Assembly (NCBI RefSeq): GCF_014288055.1
Contig: NZ_JACOPK010000003.1
Span: 239,321 to 303,320 of the forward strand
Length of the DNA: 64,000 nucleotides
Reading direction: 5' to 3'
Source of the DNA: Agathobaculum hominis
GTDB taxonomy: Bacteria > Bacillota > Clostridia > Oscillospirales > Butyricicoccaceae
The translations under genes were made by a program, and so were the position numbers. Under the pieces are notes generated by a model. That model ran no database searches, was not told the origin of the DNA, and worked only from the letters and a program-made list of their open reading frames with translations. Positions 9,353-17,381 of this stretch are shown piece after piece (position 1 is the stretch's first letter; every line of letters starts with the position of its first letter).

Positions 9353-10645
9353 ATGTTTCTGAAAACGGTTCTCGCGGACGGCACGGCGGAACAGACCGTC
9401 ATCCGCGAGATGAAAGCGCGTGCGGCAGGTGCGCGCGGCGATATTGAGCAGATCGTGCGCGGCGTGATGGCCGACGTACAGGAGCGCGGCTGGGACGCGG
9501 TCGTAGAGTATGCGGAAAAGTTCGACGGCAAGGCGCCGTATATCGTCGAGCCGTCCGTTCTGGACGCGGCGTATGATGCGTGCGATCCGAAGCTGATCTC
9601 CGCGCTCGAAAAGGCGGCGGCGAACATCCGCGACTATCACGAGCAGATGCTCGTCAAGAGCTGGGAGTGGAAGCGCTCGGCAGGCGAGACCCTCGGTCAG
9701 ACCGTGCGCGGTCTGGCGCGCGTCGGCATTTATGTGCCGGGCGGTACGGCGGCGTATCCCTCGAGCGTACTCATGAACGCTATCCCGGCCAAGGTCGCAG
9801 GCGTGGGCGAACTCATCATGGTGACGCCCCCGACGGAAAACATGTCGAATGAGGTGCTCGCGGCGGCGAAGATCGCAGGTGTGGACAAGGTCATCGCCAT
9901 CGGCGGCACACAGGCCATCGCAGCGCTGACCTACGGCGCAGGCTTCATCCCGCAGGTCGACAAGATCGTCGGCCCGGGCAACGCCTTTGTTGCGGCGGCG
10001 AAAAAGCTCGCGTTCGGCACGGTCGACATCGACATGATCGCAGGCCCGTCCGAGGTCCTGGTCATCGCGGATCACACCGCAAATCCGACCTATGTCGCGG
10101 CCGACCTGCTCAGCCAGGCCGAGCACGACAGGCTGGCCTCTGCCGTCCTGCTGACCGACTCCATGGCGCAGGCGCAGGCCATCTCGTGTGAAATGGAGCG
10201 ACAGGCGAAGCTGCTGCCGCGTTGGGACATCATCAAGGAGAGCGTTGCGAACTACGGCTGCGCGATCGTGTTCGACGAGCTCACGGACGCCTGCAAAATG
10301 GCGGACGTCGTCGCGCCCGAGCATCTGGAGGTCGTGACGGCCGAGCCGCGTGAGCTGCTGCCGTATCTGCATAACGCAGGCGCGATCTTCCTCGGCCAGT
10401 ACGCGCCTGAGCCGCTCGGCGACTACATGGCAGGCCCCTGCCACGTTCTGCCGACCTCGGGCACGGCGCGGTTCTTCTCTCCGCTCTCGACCGACACCTT
10501 CCTGAAGAAAACGAGCGTCATCGAGTACACGCGCGATGCGCTGGAGGGATATGCACAGGACATCATTGCGCTCGCGCAGAGCGAGCATCTGGACGCGCAC
10601 GCGAACTCCATCGCGGTGCGCTTTGCGGAGGAGCCGAAGAAATGA
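9353..10645 (+). CDS. hisD: Histidinol dehydrogenase
   Basis: Catalyses the last two steps, histidinol to histidinal to histidine, with NAD and a zinc ion. Landmarks: GLARVGIYVPGGTAAYPSSV near residue 122, IVGPGNAFVAAAKKLAFG near 205, IAGPSEVLVIAD near 228 and APEHLEVV near 322, plus the C-terminal TSGTARFFSPLS region. Length is 430 residues, as usual. Ribosome site ACGGAGTG lies 8 bases before the ATG. It overlaps hisB by four bases (ATGA at 10642-10645), implying translational coupling. Confidence 0.97.
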   Translation: MFLKTVLADGTAEQTVIREMKARAAGARGDIEQIVRGVMADVQERGWDAVVEYAEKFDGKAPYIVEPSVLDAAYDACDPKLISALEKAAANIRDYHEQMLVKSWEWKRSAGETLGQTVRGLARVGIYVPGGTAAYPSSVLMNAIPAKVAGVGELIMVTPPTENMSNEVLAAAKIAGVDKVIAIGGTQAIAALTYGAGFIPQVDKIVGPGNAFVAAAKKLAFGTVDIDMIAGPSEVLVIADHTANPTYVAADLLSQAEHDRLASAVLLTDSMAQAQAISCEMERQAKLLPRWDIIKESVANYGCAIVFDELTDACKMADVVAPEHLEVVTAEPRELLPYLHNAGAIFLGQYAPEPLGDYMAGPCHVLPTSGTARFFSPLSTDTFLKKTSVIEYTRDALEGYAQDIIALAQSEHLDAHANSIAVRFAEEPKK

Positions 10646-11217
10646 GAACTGCTGAGATCAAACGCAAGACAAAGGAGACCGACATCGAGCTCAGACTGAC
10701 GCTCGAGGGCGGCGAGCGCAGAATCGATACCGGCATCGGCTTTTTCGACCATATGCTGAACAGCTTTGCGGTGCATTCCGGCTTCGGCCTCACGCTCACC
10801 TGCAAGGGCGACCTCGAGGTGGACGGCCATCATTCGGTCGAGGACTGCGGCATCGCGCTCGGACAGGCGCTTTCGCTGTGCCTCGGCGACAAGGCGGGCA
10901 TCGCGCGCTTCGGACAGGCGTTCGTGCCGATGGATGAGGCGCTCGGCTTCTGTGCGCTCGATATTTCCGGCCGTCCGTACCTTGTGTTCGATGCACCCAT
11001 GCCGCAGCCGATGTGCGGCCAGTACGACACCTGTCTGACGGTCGAGTTCATGCGTGCGCTCGCGGTCAACGCCGGTCTGACGCTTCATCTGAAGAGCGAG
11101 TACGGCGAAAACGCGCACCACATCACCGAAGCGCTGTTCAAGGCGCTCGCCCGTGCGCTCAAACAGGCCGTGACCGTCACCGGCGGCGGCGTGCTGAGCG
11201 CGAAGGGCGTTCTATAA
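10642..11217 (+). CDS. hisB: Imidazoleglycerol-phosphate dehydratase
   Basis: Dehydrates IGP to imidazole-acetol phosphate. It is the monofunctional form of 191 residues without the histidinol-phosphatase domain found in enterobacterial HisB. Manganese-binding His clusters are visible as GFFDHMLNSFAVHSGF, EVDGHHSVEDCGIALGQAL and the second set GENAHHITEALFKALARAL. Start overlaps the hisD stop. Because the phosphatase domain is missing, a separate histidinol-phosphate phosphatase must be encoded elsewhere. Confidence 0.97.
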   Translation: MRTAEIKRKTKETDIELRLTLEGGERRIDTGIGFFDHMLNSFAVHSGFGLTLTCKGDLEVDGHHSVEDCGIALGQALSLCLGDKAGIARFGQAFVPMDEALGFCALDISGRPYLVFDAPMPQPMCGQYDTCLTVEFMRALAVNAGLTLHLKSEYGENAHHITEALFKALARALKQAVTVTGGGVLSAKGVL

Positions 11218-11244
11218 GCTTTGCGGTTTTCGAAAGGTCAAAAA

Positions 11245-11862
11245 ATGGGTTATATTGCAATCGTAGATTACGGCGCAGGCAATCTGATGAGCGTGCACAA
11301 CACGCTGGATTTCCTGGGTTATGAAAATAAGGTCGCCTCGACGAGCGAGGTCATCGAAAATGCCGCGGGCGTGATCCTGCCGGGCGTGGGCGCGTTCCCG
11401 GATGCGATGGCGGCGCTGACCGGGTCCGGACTGACGGACGCGGTGCTGAAGGCGGCAGAGACAAAGCCCTTCCTCGGCATCTGCCTCGGTATGCAGATGC
11501 TGTTCGAGGAGTCGGACGAGGTGCGTCCCTGCAGGGGTCTGGGTCTGCTGCCCGGCCGCATCGAGCGCATCGAGACCGCGCTCAAGCTGCCGCAGATCGG
11601 CTGGAATGCACTGGATATCCTGCGCCCGAACGCCATGACCGAGGGTCTGGAAAACGGCAGCTATGTGTATTTCGTGCACAGCTTCATGGCGAAGCCGTCG
11701 GACGAAAACGACCTTGCCGCCGTGACGGACTACGGTACGCGCGTTCCGGCCATGGTGGCAAGGGGAAACCTGTTCGGCTGCCAGTTTCACCCGGAAAAGA
11801 GCGGTGAAGTGGGGCTTCAGATGCTCCGAAACTTTGCAAAACTGACGGAGGTGGGAAAATGA
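11245..11862 (+). CDS. hisH: Imidazole glycerol phosphate synthase, glutaminase subunit
   Basis: Class I glutamine amidotransferase that feeds ammonia to HisF. The nucleophile Cys lies in FLGICLGMQMLFEES, and the catalytic His and Glu in CQFHPEKSGEVG near the C-terminus. The first residues MGYIAIVDYGAGN are the standard HisH start. I place the start at ATG 11245, with GAAAGG at 11231-11236, rather than the in-frame TTG at 11221, which precedes this ribosome site. 205 residues. Its last four bases overlap hisA (ATGA). Confidence 0.96.
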   Translation: MGYIAIVDYGAGNLMSVHNTLDFLGYENKVASTSEVIENAAGVILPGVGAFPDAMAALTGSGLTDAVLKAAETKPFLGICLGMQMLFEESDEVRPCRGLGLLPGRIERIETALKLPQIGWNALDILRPNAMTEGLENGSYVYFVHSFMAKPSDENDLAAVTDYGTRVPAMVARGNLFGCQFHPEKSGEVGLQMLRNFAKLTEVGK

Positions 11863-12572
11863 AGGTAATTCCTGCAATCGATTTGAAGGACGGACAGTGC
11901 GTGCGCCTGCAGAAGGGCGACTACGGCACGGCACATAAGGTAGCGGAAAATGCGGTCGAGACCGCGCGCCGTTTCCTCGAGGCAGGCGCGTCGCTCATCC
12001 ACATGGTCGATCTCGACGCGGCGAAGGACGGCTCGCACGCCAATTACGGCGTGGTCGAGCAGGTCATCCGCGAGACCGGCGCGACGGTCGAGCTCGGCGG
12101 CGGCATCCGCTCGATGCAGGACGTCGAGACGGTGCTCGCGCTCGGCGTTTCGCGCGTCATCATCGGCTCGGCGGCAGTCCGCCACCCGGAATTTGTCGCG
12201 GAGGCGGTCAAAAAGTACGGCGACAAGATCGTTGTCGGCATTGATGCCAAGAGCGAGACTGTCCGCACGGACGGCTGGCTGGACGACAGCGGCGAAAATT
12301 ACATCGCGTTCGCTGAGCGCATGGAGTCCTACGGGGTGAAAAACATCATTTTCACCGACATCGACAAGGACGGCATGCTCGCAGGCCCGAACTTCGACCA
12401 GCTCGCGGCGCTTCGCGCGTCGGTCTCCTGCGAGATTATCGCCTCGGGCGGCGTCTCCACGCTCGAGGACATTGCCGCGCTGAAAAAGCTCGGCATCGAC
12501 GGCGCGATCGCAGGCAAGGCGGTCTATACCGGCACGCTCGACCTCGCGAAGGCGATCAAGGAGGCGGAGTGA
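11859..12572 (+). CDS. hisA: ProFAR isomerase (HisA)
   Basis: TIM-barrel isomerase converting ProFAR to PRFAR. The two half-barrel phosphate sites and the acid/base Asp pair are visible: VIPAIDLKDGQCVRLQKGDY at the start with the first Asp, and IIFTDIDKDGMLAGPN with the second. 237 residues. Start ATG overlaps the hisH stop and the stop shares one base with the hisF ATG, so hisH-hisA-hisF are tightly coupled, suiting the HisHF complex and its substrate supply. A TrpF-replacing PriA role cannot be judged from sequence alone. Confidence 0.96.
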   Translation: MKVIPAIDLKDGQCVRLQKGDYGTAHKVAENAVETARRFLEAGASLIHMVDLDAAKDGSHANYGVVEQVIRETGATVELGGGIRSMQDVETVLALGVSRVIIGSAAVRHPEFVAEAVKKYGDKIVVGIDAKSETVRTDGWLDDSGENYIAFAERMESYGVKNIIFTDIDKDGMLAGPNFDQLAALRASVSCEIIASGGVSTLEDIAALKKLGIDGAIAGKAVYTGTLDLAKAIKEAE

Positions 12573-13336
12573 TGCTGGCAAAACGCATTATCCCCTGTCT
12601 GGACGTCAAGGACGGCCGCGTGGTCAAGGGCGTGAATTTCGTCGGTCTGCGCGACGCAGGAGACCCGGTCGAGCTTGCGAAGTTCTATTCGCAGGAGGGT
12701 GCGGACGAGATCGTATTTCTCGACATTACCGCGACGAGCGACAACCGCGACACGATCGCGGACGTTGTGCGCCGCACCTGCCGCGAGGTTTTCGTGCCGG
12801 TAACGGTCGGCGGCGGCATCCGCACGGTGGACGATTTCCGCGAGATCCTGCGCGCCGGTGCGGATAAGATCTCCATCAACTCCTCGGCGGTCAAAAACCC
12901 CGATCTGGTGAACGCAGCGGCGGAAAAGTACGGCAGTCAGTGCGTTGTCGTCGCGATCGACGCGCGCGCAAACGAGCAGATGCCCTCGGGCTTTGAGGTA
13001 TATGTGGCCGGCGGCCGCACTCCGACCGGAAAGGACGCAGTCGCGTGGGCGAAGGAGGTCTATGAGCGCGGCGCAGGCGAGATCCTGCTCACCTCGATGG
13101 ACAAGGACGGCACCAAATCCGGCTTTGACCTGCCGCTTACCAAGGCGGTCACGGATGTTGTCGGCATCCCGGTCATCGCCTCGGGCGGCTGCGGCAGCCT
13201 CGCGCATTTTTCCGAGGTGTTCGAGCAGACCGGCTGTGATGCCGCGCTCGCCGCGAGCCTGTTCCATTACCGCGAGCTGACGGTAAAAGAGGTCAAGGAG
13301 CACCTCAGAGAAAAGAATATTCCGGTTAGACTGTGA
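12572..13336 (+). CDS. hisF: Imidazole glycerol phosphate synthase, cyclase subunit
   Basis: TIM barrel that uses HisH-derived ammonia to form IGP and AICAR. Start MLAKRIIPCLDVKDGRVVKG carries the first catalytic Asp. The second is in VVAIDARANEQMPSGFEVYV, and the barrel-end phosphate site is VIASGGCGSLAHFSEVF. 254 residues. An in-frame GTG at 12569 could add one residue, but the ATG at 12572, sharing one base with the hisA stop, gives the normal N-terminus. AAGGAGG at 12559-12565 is the ribosome site. Confidence 0.97.
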   Translation: MLAKRIIPCLDVKDGRVVKGVNFVGLRDAGDPVELAKFYSQEGADEIVFLDITATSDNRDTIADVVRRTCREVFVPVTVGGGIRTVDDFREILRAGADKISINSSAVKNPDLVNAAAEKYGSQCVVVAIDARANEQMPSGFEVYVAGGRTPTGKDAVAWAKEVYERGAGEILLTSMDKDGTKSGFDLPLTKAVTDVVGIPVIASGGCGSLAHFSEVFEQTGCDAALAASLFHYRELTVKEVKEHLREKNIPVRL

Positions 13337-13350
13337 ACGGAGTGAATAGA

Positions 13351-13680
13351 TTGGATTTAAGCAAGTTTTTCGTGAAAGCGCCGCTCATCCCGGTCGTCTG
13401 TCAGGATGAGCGCAGCGGCGAGGTGCTCATGCTCGGCTATGCGAACGAGCAGGCGCTTCAGCTGACGATGGATACCGGCACGGCGTGGTTTTTCTCGCGC
13501 TCGCGCCAGAAGCTGTGGAACAAGGGCGAGACCTCGGGCAATTTCATTTTTGTGAAGAAGATCCTGTCCGACTGTGACGATGATACGCTGATCTATGTCG
13601 GCACGCCCAAGGGTCCGGTCTGCCACACAGGCCACCGCACCTGCTTTTTCACGACGCTGTGGGAAAAAGACGAGAAGTAA
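13351..13680 (+). CDS. hisI: Phosphoribosyl-AMP cyclohydrolase
   Basis: Opens the adenine ring of PR-AMP. The signature region runs WFFSRSRQKLWNKGETSGN and then DCDDDTLIYVGTPKGPVCHT with GHRTCFF, containing the Mg-binding Asp run and zinc Cys residues. A GTG at 13333 overlapping the hisF stop would give 115 residues. I prefer TTG at 13351 (109 residues) because ACGGAGTGAATAGA before it copies the ribosome site in front of hisD and would lie inside the longer version. HisI and HisE are separate proteins here, not the HisIE fusion. Confidence 0.93.
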   Translation: MDLSKFFVKAPLIPVVCQDERSGEVLMLGYANEQALQLTMDTGTAWFFSRSRQKLWNKGETSGNFIFVKKILSDCDDDTLIYVGTPKGPVCHTGHRTCFFTTLWEKDEK

Positions 13681-13695
13681 AAAGGAGAGCAGTAT

Positions 13696-14019
13696 ATGAA
13701 TTCGTTTGAGCAAATGGAGGCTGTCATCGCACAGCGCCGCGCAGAGCCGCAGGAGGGCTCGTACACCTGCTACCTGTTCGAGAAGGGCATCGACAAGATC
13801 CTCAAGAAGGTAGGCGAGGAGTGCGCGGAGACCATCATCGCCGCCAAGAACGGCGACAAGGAGGAGCTCGTCGGTGAGATCAACGACGTATTCTATCACA
13901 TGATGGTCATGATGAACGAGTGCGGCGTGACGATGGAGGATGTCTGCAAGGAAATGGACATCCGTGCGCAGAAGATCGGCAACCTCAAGAAGTTCCACGT
14001 TTCCGATCACAATACCTGA
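13696..14019 (+). CDS. hisE: Phosphoribosyl-ATP pyrophosphatase
   Basis: Second step of the pathway, releasing pyrophosphate from PR-ATP. An all-alpha MazG-like fold is indicated by KVGEECAETIIAAKNGDKEE and EINDVFYHMMVMMNECGV, which carry the metal-binding Glu and Asp residues. 107 residues, the normal size. AAAGGAG at 13680-13686 precedes the ATG. Last gene of the operon; a strong terminator follows after 11 bases. Confidence 0.96.
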   Translation: MNSFEQMEAVIAQRRAEPQEGSYTCYLFEKGIDKILKKVGEECAETIIAAKNGDKEELVGEINDVFYHMMVMMNECGVTMEDVCKEMDIRAQKIGNLKKFHVSDHNT

Positions 14020-14030
14020 TAAAACGGCAA

Positions 14031-14067
14031 AAAAAGAGAGCTGACCGGTAAAAGTCAGCTCTTTTTT
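14031..14067. terminator. Bidirectional terminator between hisE and capA-like gene
   Basis: Hairpin GAGCTGAC...GTCAGCTC flanked by A-runs on the left and TTTTTT on the right, so it can end both the his operon (plus) and the convergent minus-strand unit. Confidence 0.9.
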
Positions 14068-14071
14068 CGTG

Positions 14072-15313
14072 TTATACGGCCTTTTCGGCGGGGGATAACT
14101 GTAATTCCTCCTCCGCGCCGAAGATGCTGTGCGCGTCCGCAAGACCCTGCCTGAGCGCCGGGAGAACGGCGGCCGGTACGACCGTATGATCTCCGCTCTC
14201 GCAGTCTGCGATGCTCCGGTTCAGATCGAGCAGATGGTAGCGTCCGTCGGCCGAGGCGTCCGGATGCAGCATATACATCGGCACATATTCGGCATCGGAG
14301 ACCGTGACCGCGCCGGTCTCGCCGTCCTTCGTCAGCTCGAGGCTGACCGCGGCGGTGAGATTGGTGTAGCGGTCGTGCTGGTTGGAGATCAGATTGCCGA
14401 GACAGTAGCACAGAAAGCCGGTGCGTCCGTCGGGCAGCTCGCGCAGCTCCATCGGCTGCGGCACATGGACATGGCCGCCGAGCACAAGCGTTGCGCCGTT
14501 CTCGAACAGAAAATCCGCCAGCTCGCGCTGCTGGGCGGAGGGGGAGGTCGCGTATTCCTGTCCCCAGTGCATAAAGACCGCGATGGCGTCCGCGTCGGTC
14601 TGACGGGCGCGAGCAAGGTCGCTTTTCAGCAGCTCATAGTCGATTACGCCGCAGTTTGTCATGTAATCGGTCGTAAAAACATTGACGCAGTACGGATGCT
14701 CGCCCTTCGGCAGACCGTTCGTGCCGTAGGTATAGGCGAGGACGGCGAGACGGATGCCGCCGACGTCGATGACCTTCACCGTGTCGCGCTCCTCCTGCGT
14801 GCGGTAGGTGCCGACATGGTCGAGTCCGGCCTCGTCGAGCACATCGAGCGTGCGCGTCAGGCCAGAAAACCAGGTGTCCAGACTGTGATTGCTCGCAGTC
14901 GAGAGCAGATCAAGGCCGACGCTCTTGAGGTCTCCTGCAAGCTGGTCGGGCGCGCAGAACTGCGGGAATCCTGAGTAGGGAGGGCCGTTGAACGTGGTTT
15001 CGATGCAGGCGGCGGCATAGTCGGCGCTTTCGTAATACGGCCGCGCCTCGTCGAACAGGCCGGTGAAGTCATAGCCGTCGTCCGTGCGGCAGGAATTGAT
15101 GATGGGAATGTGCATGACAAGGTCGCCGGCGACGCACAGCGTGGAGACCGTGTCGGGCACGGCCTCGGGCGGCGCCGGAACGGCGGGCGTCTGTGTCTGC
15201 CCGGCGGGCGGAGAGGCGCTCGTGCGGTGCAGGCCGTGCCAGGCGAGCAGGCCGCCGGAAACGGCGAGCGTCAGCACGAGCAGCGCCGAGACCAGCTTTT
15301 TGAGCGCACTCAT
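14072..15313 (-). CDS. CapA/PgsA-family exported metallophosphoesterase-like protein
   Basis: Family of CapA, implicated in poly-gamma-glutamate capsule assembly and, more generally, calcineurin-like metal-dependent hydrolysis outside the membrane. Residues 1-25 form a signal peptide or membrane anchor (KKLVSALLVLTLAVSGGLLA), followed by a Pro-rich linker to about 57. The core then shows VAGDLVMHIPI, CIETTFNGP, STASNHSLD and FMHWGQEYATSPS, then LVLGGHVHVPQPME, the usual CapA metal-site series. 413 residues. No capB or capC genes are nearby, so a capsule role is not supported by context. Its start overlaps the upstream flavoprotein gene by four bases. Confidence 0.88.
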   Translation of the reverse strand: MSALKKLVSALLVLTLAVSGGLLAWHGLHRTSASPPAGQTQTPAVPAPPEAVPDTVSTLCVAGDLVMHIPIINSCRTDDGYDFTGLFDEARPYYESADYAAACIETTFNGPPYSGFPQFCAPDQLAGDLKSVGLDLLSTASNHSLDTWFSGLTRTLDVLDEAGLDHVGTYRTQEERDTVKVIDVGGIRLAVLAYTYGTNGLPKGEHPYCVNVFTTDYMTNCGVIDYELLKSDLARARQTDADAIAVFMHWGQEYATSPSAQQRELADFLFENGATLVLGGHVHVPQPMELRELPDGRTGFLCYCLGNLISNQHDRYTNLTAAVSLELTKDGETGAVTVSDAEYVPMYMLHPDASADGRYHLLDLNRSIADCESGDHTVVPAAVLPALRQGLADAHSIFGAEEELQLSPAEKAV

Positions 15314-15804
15314 TCCGGTTTGCGGGGGCGCAGGGCCTTGCGCGAGGCCTCGAACGAGTCCGCGCGGACATGGAACACCTCGGCAACGGACAGCGACGCA
15401 TCGTTATAGGTGAAGCCGCTGCGGCCGGTCTGGTGCTGCATGATGATGTCAAAGCCCTTTCGCTTTTCATCGGGCGTTTTCGCGAACTCCATGCTGCCGT
15501 AGCCGACGATGGAGGAGAAGGCGAAGCTGTACCGGCAGGCAATGTCGCCCTCGCCGGTCACGCCCTGCTCGGTGTCGAGTTCAAAGCAGACACGCGGGTC
15601 GGCGCGCAGCGCGTCGATCTTCTTGCCCTTGAGGCCGCTGTGGAAATACAGCGTCAGGCTGTCGTCGTCCCACGTATAGCCGAAGTTGAGCGGCACGACA
15701 TAGGGTGCGCCGTCCGCGATCATCGCCACGCGGCAGGTTTTGCATGCCCGGAGGATGGGTTCGATATTTTCCCGTCCGGTAATTTCTCTGTCTTTTCTGC
15801 GCAT
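15310..15804 (-). CDS. Pyridoxamine 5'-phosphate oxidase-like (NimA-type) flavoprotein
   Basis: Split-barrel FMN-binding family related to PNPOx and 5-nitroimidazole resistance proteins. Members usually bind FMN or heme, and the substrate is unknown here. Supporting sequence: CRVAMIADGAPYVVPLNFGY near residue 24, YFHSGLKGKKIDALRADPRV near 53, and SIVGYGSMEF near 98. The N-terminal MRRKDREIT is typical of this family. 164 residues. It overlaps the CapA-like gene by four bases (ATGA), so the two are co-translated. A metabolic link between them is not obvious. Confidence 0.82.
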   Translation of the reverse strand: MRRKDREITGRENIEPILRACKTCRVAMIADGAPYVVPLNFGYTWDDDSLTLYFHSGLKGKKIDALRADPRVCFELDTEQGVTGEGDIACRYSFAFSSIVGYGSMEFAKTPDEKRKGFDIIMQHQTGRSGFTYNDASLSVAEVFHVRADSFEASRKALRPRKPE

Positions 15805-15860
15805 AATCAGTCACCTCTGACAAGAGCATACCATCTTTCCGGCATTTTCGCAACACAGGG

Positions 15861-15890
15861 CCTGCCGAAAAGCGCAGTTTTTTCGACAGG
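15861..15890. terminator. Possible terminator hairpin inside the minus-strand cluster
   Basis: CCTGCCGAAAA and TTTTCGACAGG pair with one mismatch between the DUF4363 gene and the flavoprotein gene. It could partly separate these two minus-strand units. It resembles the hairpin at 33878-33905. Confidence 0.4.
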
Positions 15891-15892
15891 TT

Positions 15893-16228
15893 TTACAGTA
15901 TGTTGCGCAAGGACGCCTTTTCCATCTCGGGAAGATGATGCAGCCGGGCGAGCAGCTCCGCACGGTCGAGCAGATTTTCGTCGTCCGTTCCGTCATGCGC
16001 TGCCGCAAGCCGCTCGAAGAGCAGACCGGTCTCGTCGATCTCCTCGTGGGGGAGCAGAGCGCCGAGCAGCGGCTGCGCCTCCTCCCAGATCGCACGGGCG
16101 CGGTCGAGCTCTCCTGCGTACAGCGCCTCGGCGGCCTCGGTGCAGACCTTTTCGACCGAGCGCCGGCTCCAGACGCAGCCGGTGAGCAGGAGCGCGAGCA
16201 GCACGAGCGCCGCAGTCAGCCGCCGCAT
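15893..16228 (-). CDS. DUF4363-like small lipoprotein
   Basis: 111 residues starting with a lipoprotein signal peptide: MRRLTAALVLLALLLTGC, with the lipobox LTGC placing the lipidated Cys at residue 18. The remainder is helical and rich in Ala, Leu and Glu. Family assignment is by context as well as sequence: short DUF4363 proteins are habitually encoded next to DUF421 proteins, as here, where the start codon overlaps the DUF421 stop by one base. The biochemical role is unknown; an extracytoplasmic partner of the DUF421 membrane protein is inferred. Confidence 0.7.
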   Translation of the reverse strand: MRRLTAALVLLALLLTGCVWSRRSVEKVCTEAAEALYAGELDRARAIWEEAQPLLGALLPHEEIDETGLLFERLAAAHDGTDDENLLDRAELLARLHHLPEMEKASLRNIL

Positions 16229-16902
16229 TACGCTCCCTCCTTTTTCTGCACGAACATATTGCCGCAGTCGTCAAGCGTCATCAGAAAGACCTCCTCGGGG
16301 CGCAGCCCTCTGTTCCTGAGCCGGTTGACAACGGCGTCCCGGTCGAGCCGCAGCAGGCCGAGCGAGCGCTCGACCAGCTGTCCGTCCGAGATGACGACGA
16401 GCGGGAGTCCGGTATCTTTTGGCGAGAGGGACAGCATTTCCGCCGTGACCGGCTGCTGCTGCGGGTAGAGCACGATGGTCAGCGAGCCGTCCGGCTCGAT
16501 CACGCCGTATTTCACGTCGCTGACCGAGGCGACGCTCTGCTTGCGCAGCGCTACGACCAGATCCTCGGTCGTGAGCCGCAGCTGGCGCAGCTTGGACAGG
16601 TCGAGCTGCCCCTTGCGGATGATGATGGCAGGCTGTCCGTTGATCAGACGGCGGAAAAAACGGCTCTTGAGCGAGAGAATGCTGAGCAGCACCTCGAGCG
16701 CGACGAGCGCAGCAATCGGCACAAGACCGAAAAACAGCGGAATGCCGAGATCCTGCATGGGCACGGCGGCAAGATCGCTGACGAGAATGGTCACGACGAG
16801 CTCGGCCGGGTCCATCTCTCCGAGCTGGCGCTTTCCCATCAGCCGCACCGCGCAGATGACCGCGAAATACAGCACGAGCGTGCGCACGAGAGGCACGGAC
16901 AT
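16228..16902 (-). CDS. DUF421 (YetF/YrbG-type) membrane protein
   Basis: Three N-terminal membrane segments (about residues 5-20, 34-50 and 58-77) precede a cytosolic alpha/beta domain. Diagnostic stretches are RLMGKRQLGEMDPAELVVTI near 20-39 and NGQPAIIIRKGQLD near 88. In Bacillus, YetF-like proteins have been linked to spore or germination processes, but the family's molecular function remains poorly defined. 224 residues, normal. It begins the minus-strand cluster, divergent from the ilv promoter, with GGAGG upstream of the ATG at 16902. Other long frames over this stretch are shadows. Confidence 0.85.
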   Translation of the reverse strand: MSVPLVRTLVLYFAVICAVRLMGKRQLGEMDPAELVVTILVSDLAAVPMQDLGIPLFFGLVPIAALVALEVLLSILSLKSRFFRRLINGQPAIIIRKGQLDLSKLRQLRLTTEDLVVALRKQSVASVSDVKYGVIEPDGSLTIVLYPQQQPVTAEMLSLSPKDTGLPLVVISDGQLVERSLGLLRLDRDAVVNRLRNRGLRPEEVFLMTLDDCGNMFVQKKEGA

Positions 16903-17000
16903 GAAACCGCCTCCTTTTCAAAAAATATGCGGTTATAGTGTGAGGCGAAATTGTGCAAATTATGAGCGGGGAAAACTTATAAATCTGTCGGAAATTATCG

Positions 17001-17029
17001 TTGACAAGCTGACGGTTGCGCTTTATAAT
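17001..17029 (+). promoter_or_regulatory. Promoter of the ilvB operon
   Basis: TTGACA at 17001-17006 and TATAAT at 17024-17029 with a 17-base spacer: consensus at every position. The transcript would begin near 17036, at the start of the T-box leader. Confidence 0.92.
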
Positions 17030-17039
17030 AAGAATTACA

Positions 17040-17326
17040 TTTTGAACAATAACGGTAAAGGCGATGAATGGAAAAGTAGCGTCCCGAAGCCCCGAAGAAG
17101 AGAGCCGTCGGCTGGTGTAAGACGGCGGGGAAGGGAAAGAGCGAAAGTCCTCCGGGAGCCGAGCGGGTGAAATGGGATGAAACAGGGCCCAGGCGTAACC
17201 CGTTCCGCAGGATCAGCGTTACAGGATCGAAACAAGCGGCTGTGCAGCGTACTGCGCACACAGCAAGAAGAGTGGTACCGCAGGGTGAGTCTTTGTCTCT
17301 TTATGGAAGAGATGAAGGCTTTTTTA
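17040..17326 (+). promoter_or_regulatory. T-box riboswitch (tRNA-sensing leader) of ilvBNC
   Basis: The 5' part GCGATGAATGGAAAAGTAG is the base of Stem I with the AGUA specifier-loop side. AGAGAGCCGTCGGCTGGTG resembles the conserved Stem I apex. AGAGTGGTACCGCAGGGTGA at about 17269-17288 is the T-box sequence that pairs with the tRNA acceptor end. The terminator follows directly: AGTCTTTGTCTC (17288-17299) pairs fully with GAGATGAAGGCT (17309-17320), then a T-run. A GUC (Val) triplet at 17147-17149 sits about where the specifier is expected, but I cannot fix the alignment by eye. Uncharged tRNA would allow read-through into ilvB. Confidence 0.9.
17288..17326 (+). terminator. T-box regulated terminator before ilvB
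   Basis: A 12-bp stem (with GU pairs) around loop TTTATGGAA followed by TTTTTTATTTT. Its 5' arm starts at the end of the T-box sequence, so antiterminator and terminator are mutually exclusive. Confidence 0.88.
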
Positions 17327-17381
17327 TTTTATCTACAACGGTATAAACAGTATGTAAGACATAGAAAGGAGGCGGTTTCGC

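Noticed and set aside
7079..10600. 1173-codon open frame on the minus strand opposite hisZG and hisD
   Set aside because: It lies antisense to two unmistakable his genes and the palindromic repeat; GC-rich codons leave the opposite frame open. The translation is Arg/Ala/Asp/His-rich without motifs.
16271..16921. 216-codon minus-strand frame over DUF421
   Set aside because: Wrong phase of the DUF421 gene; translation is Arg/Ala-rich without membrane helices.
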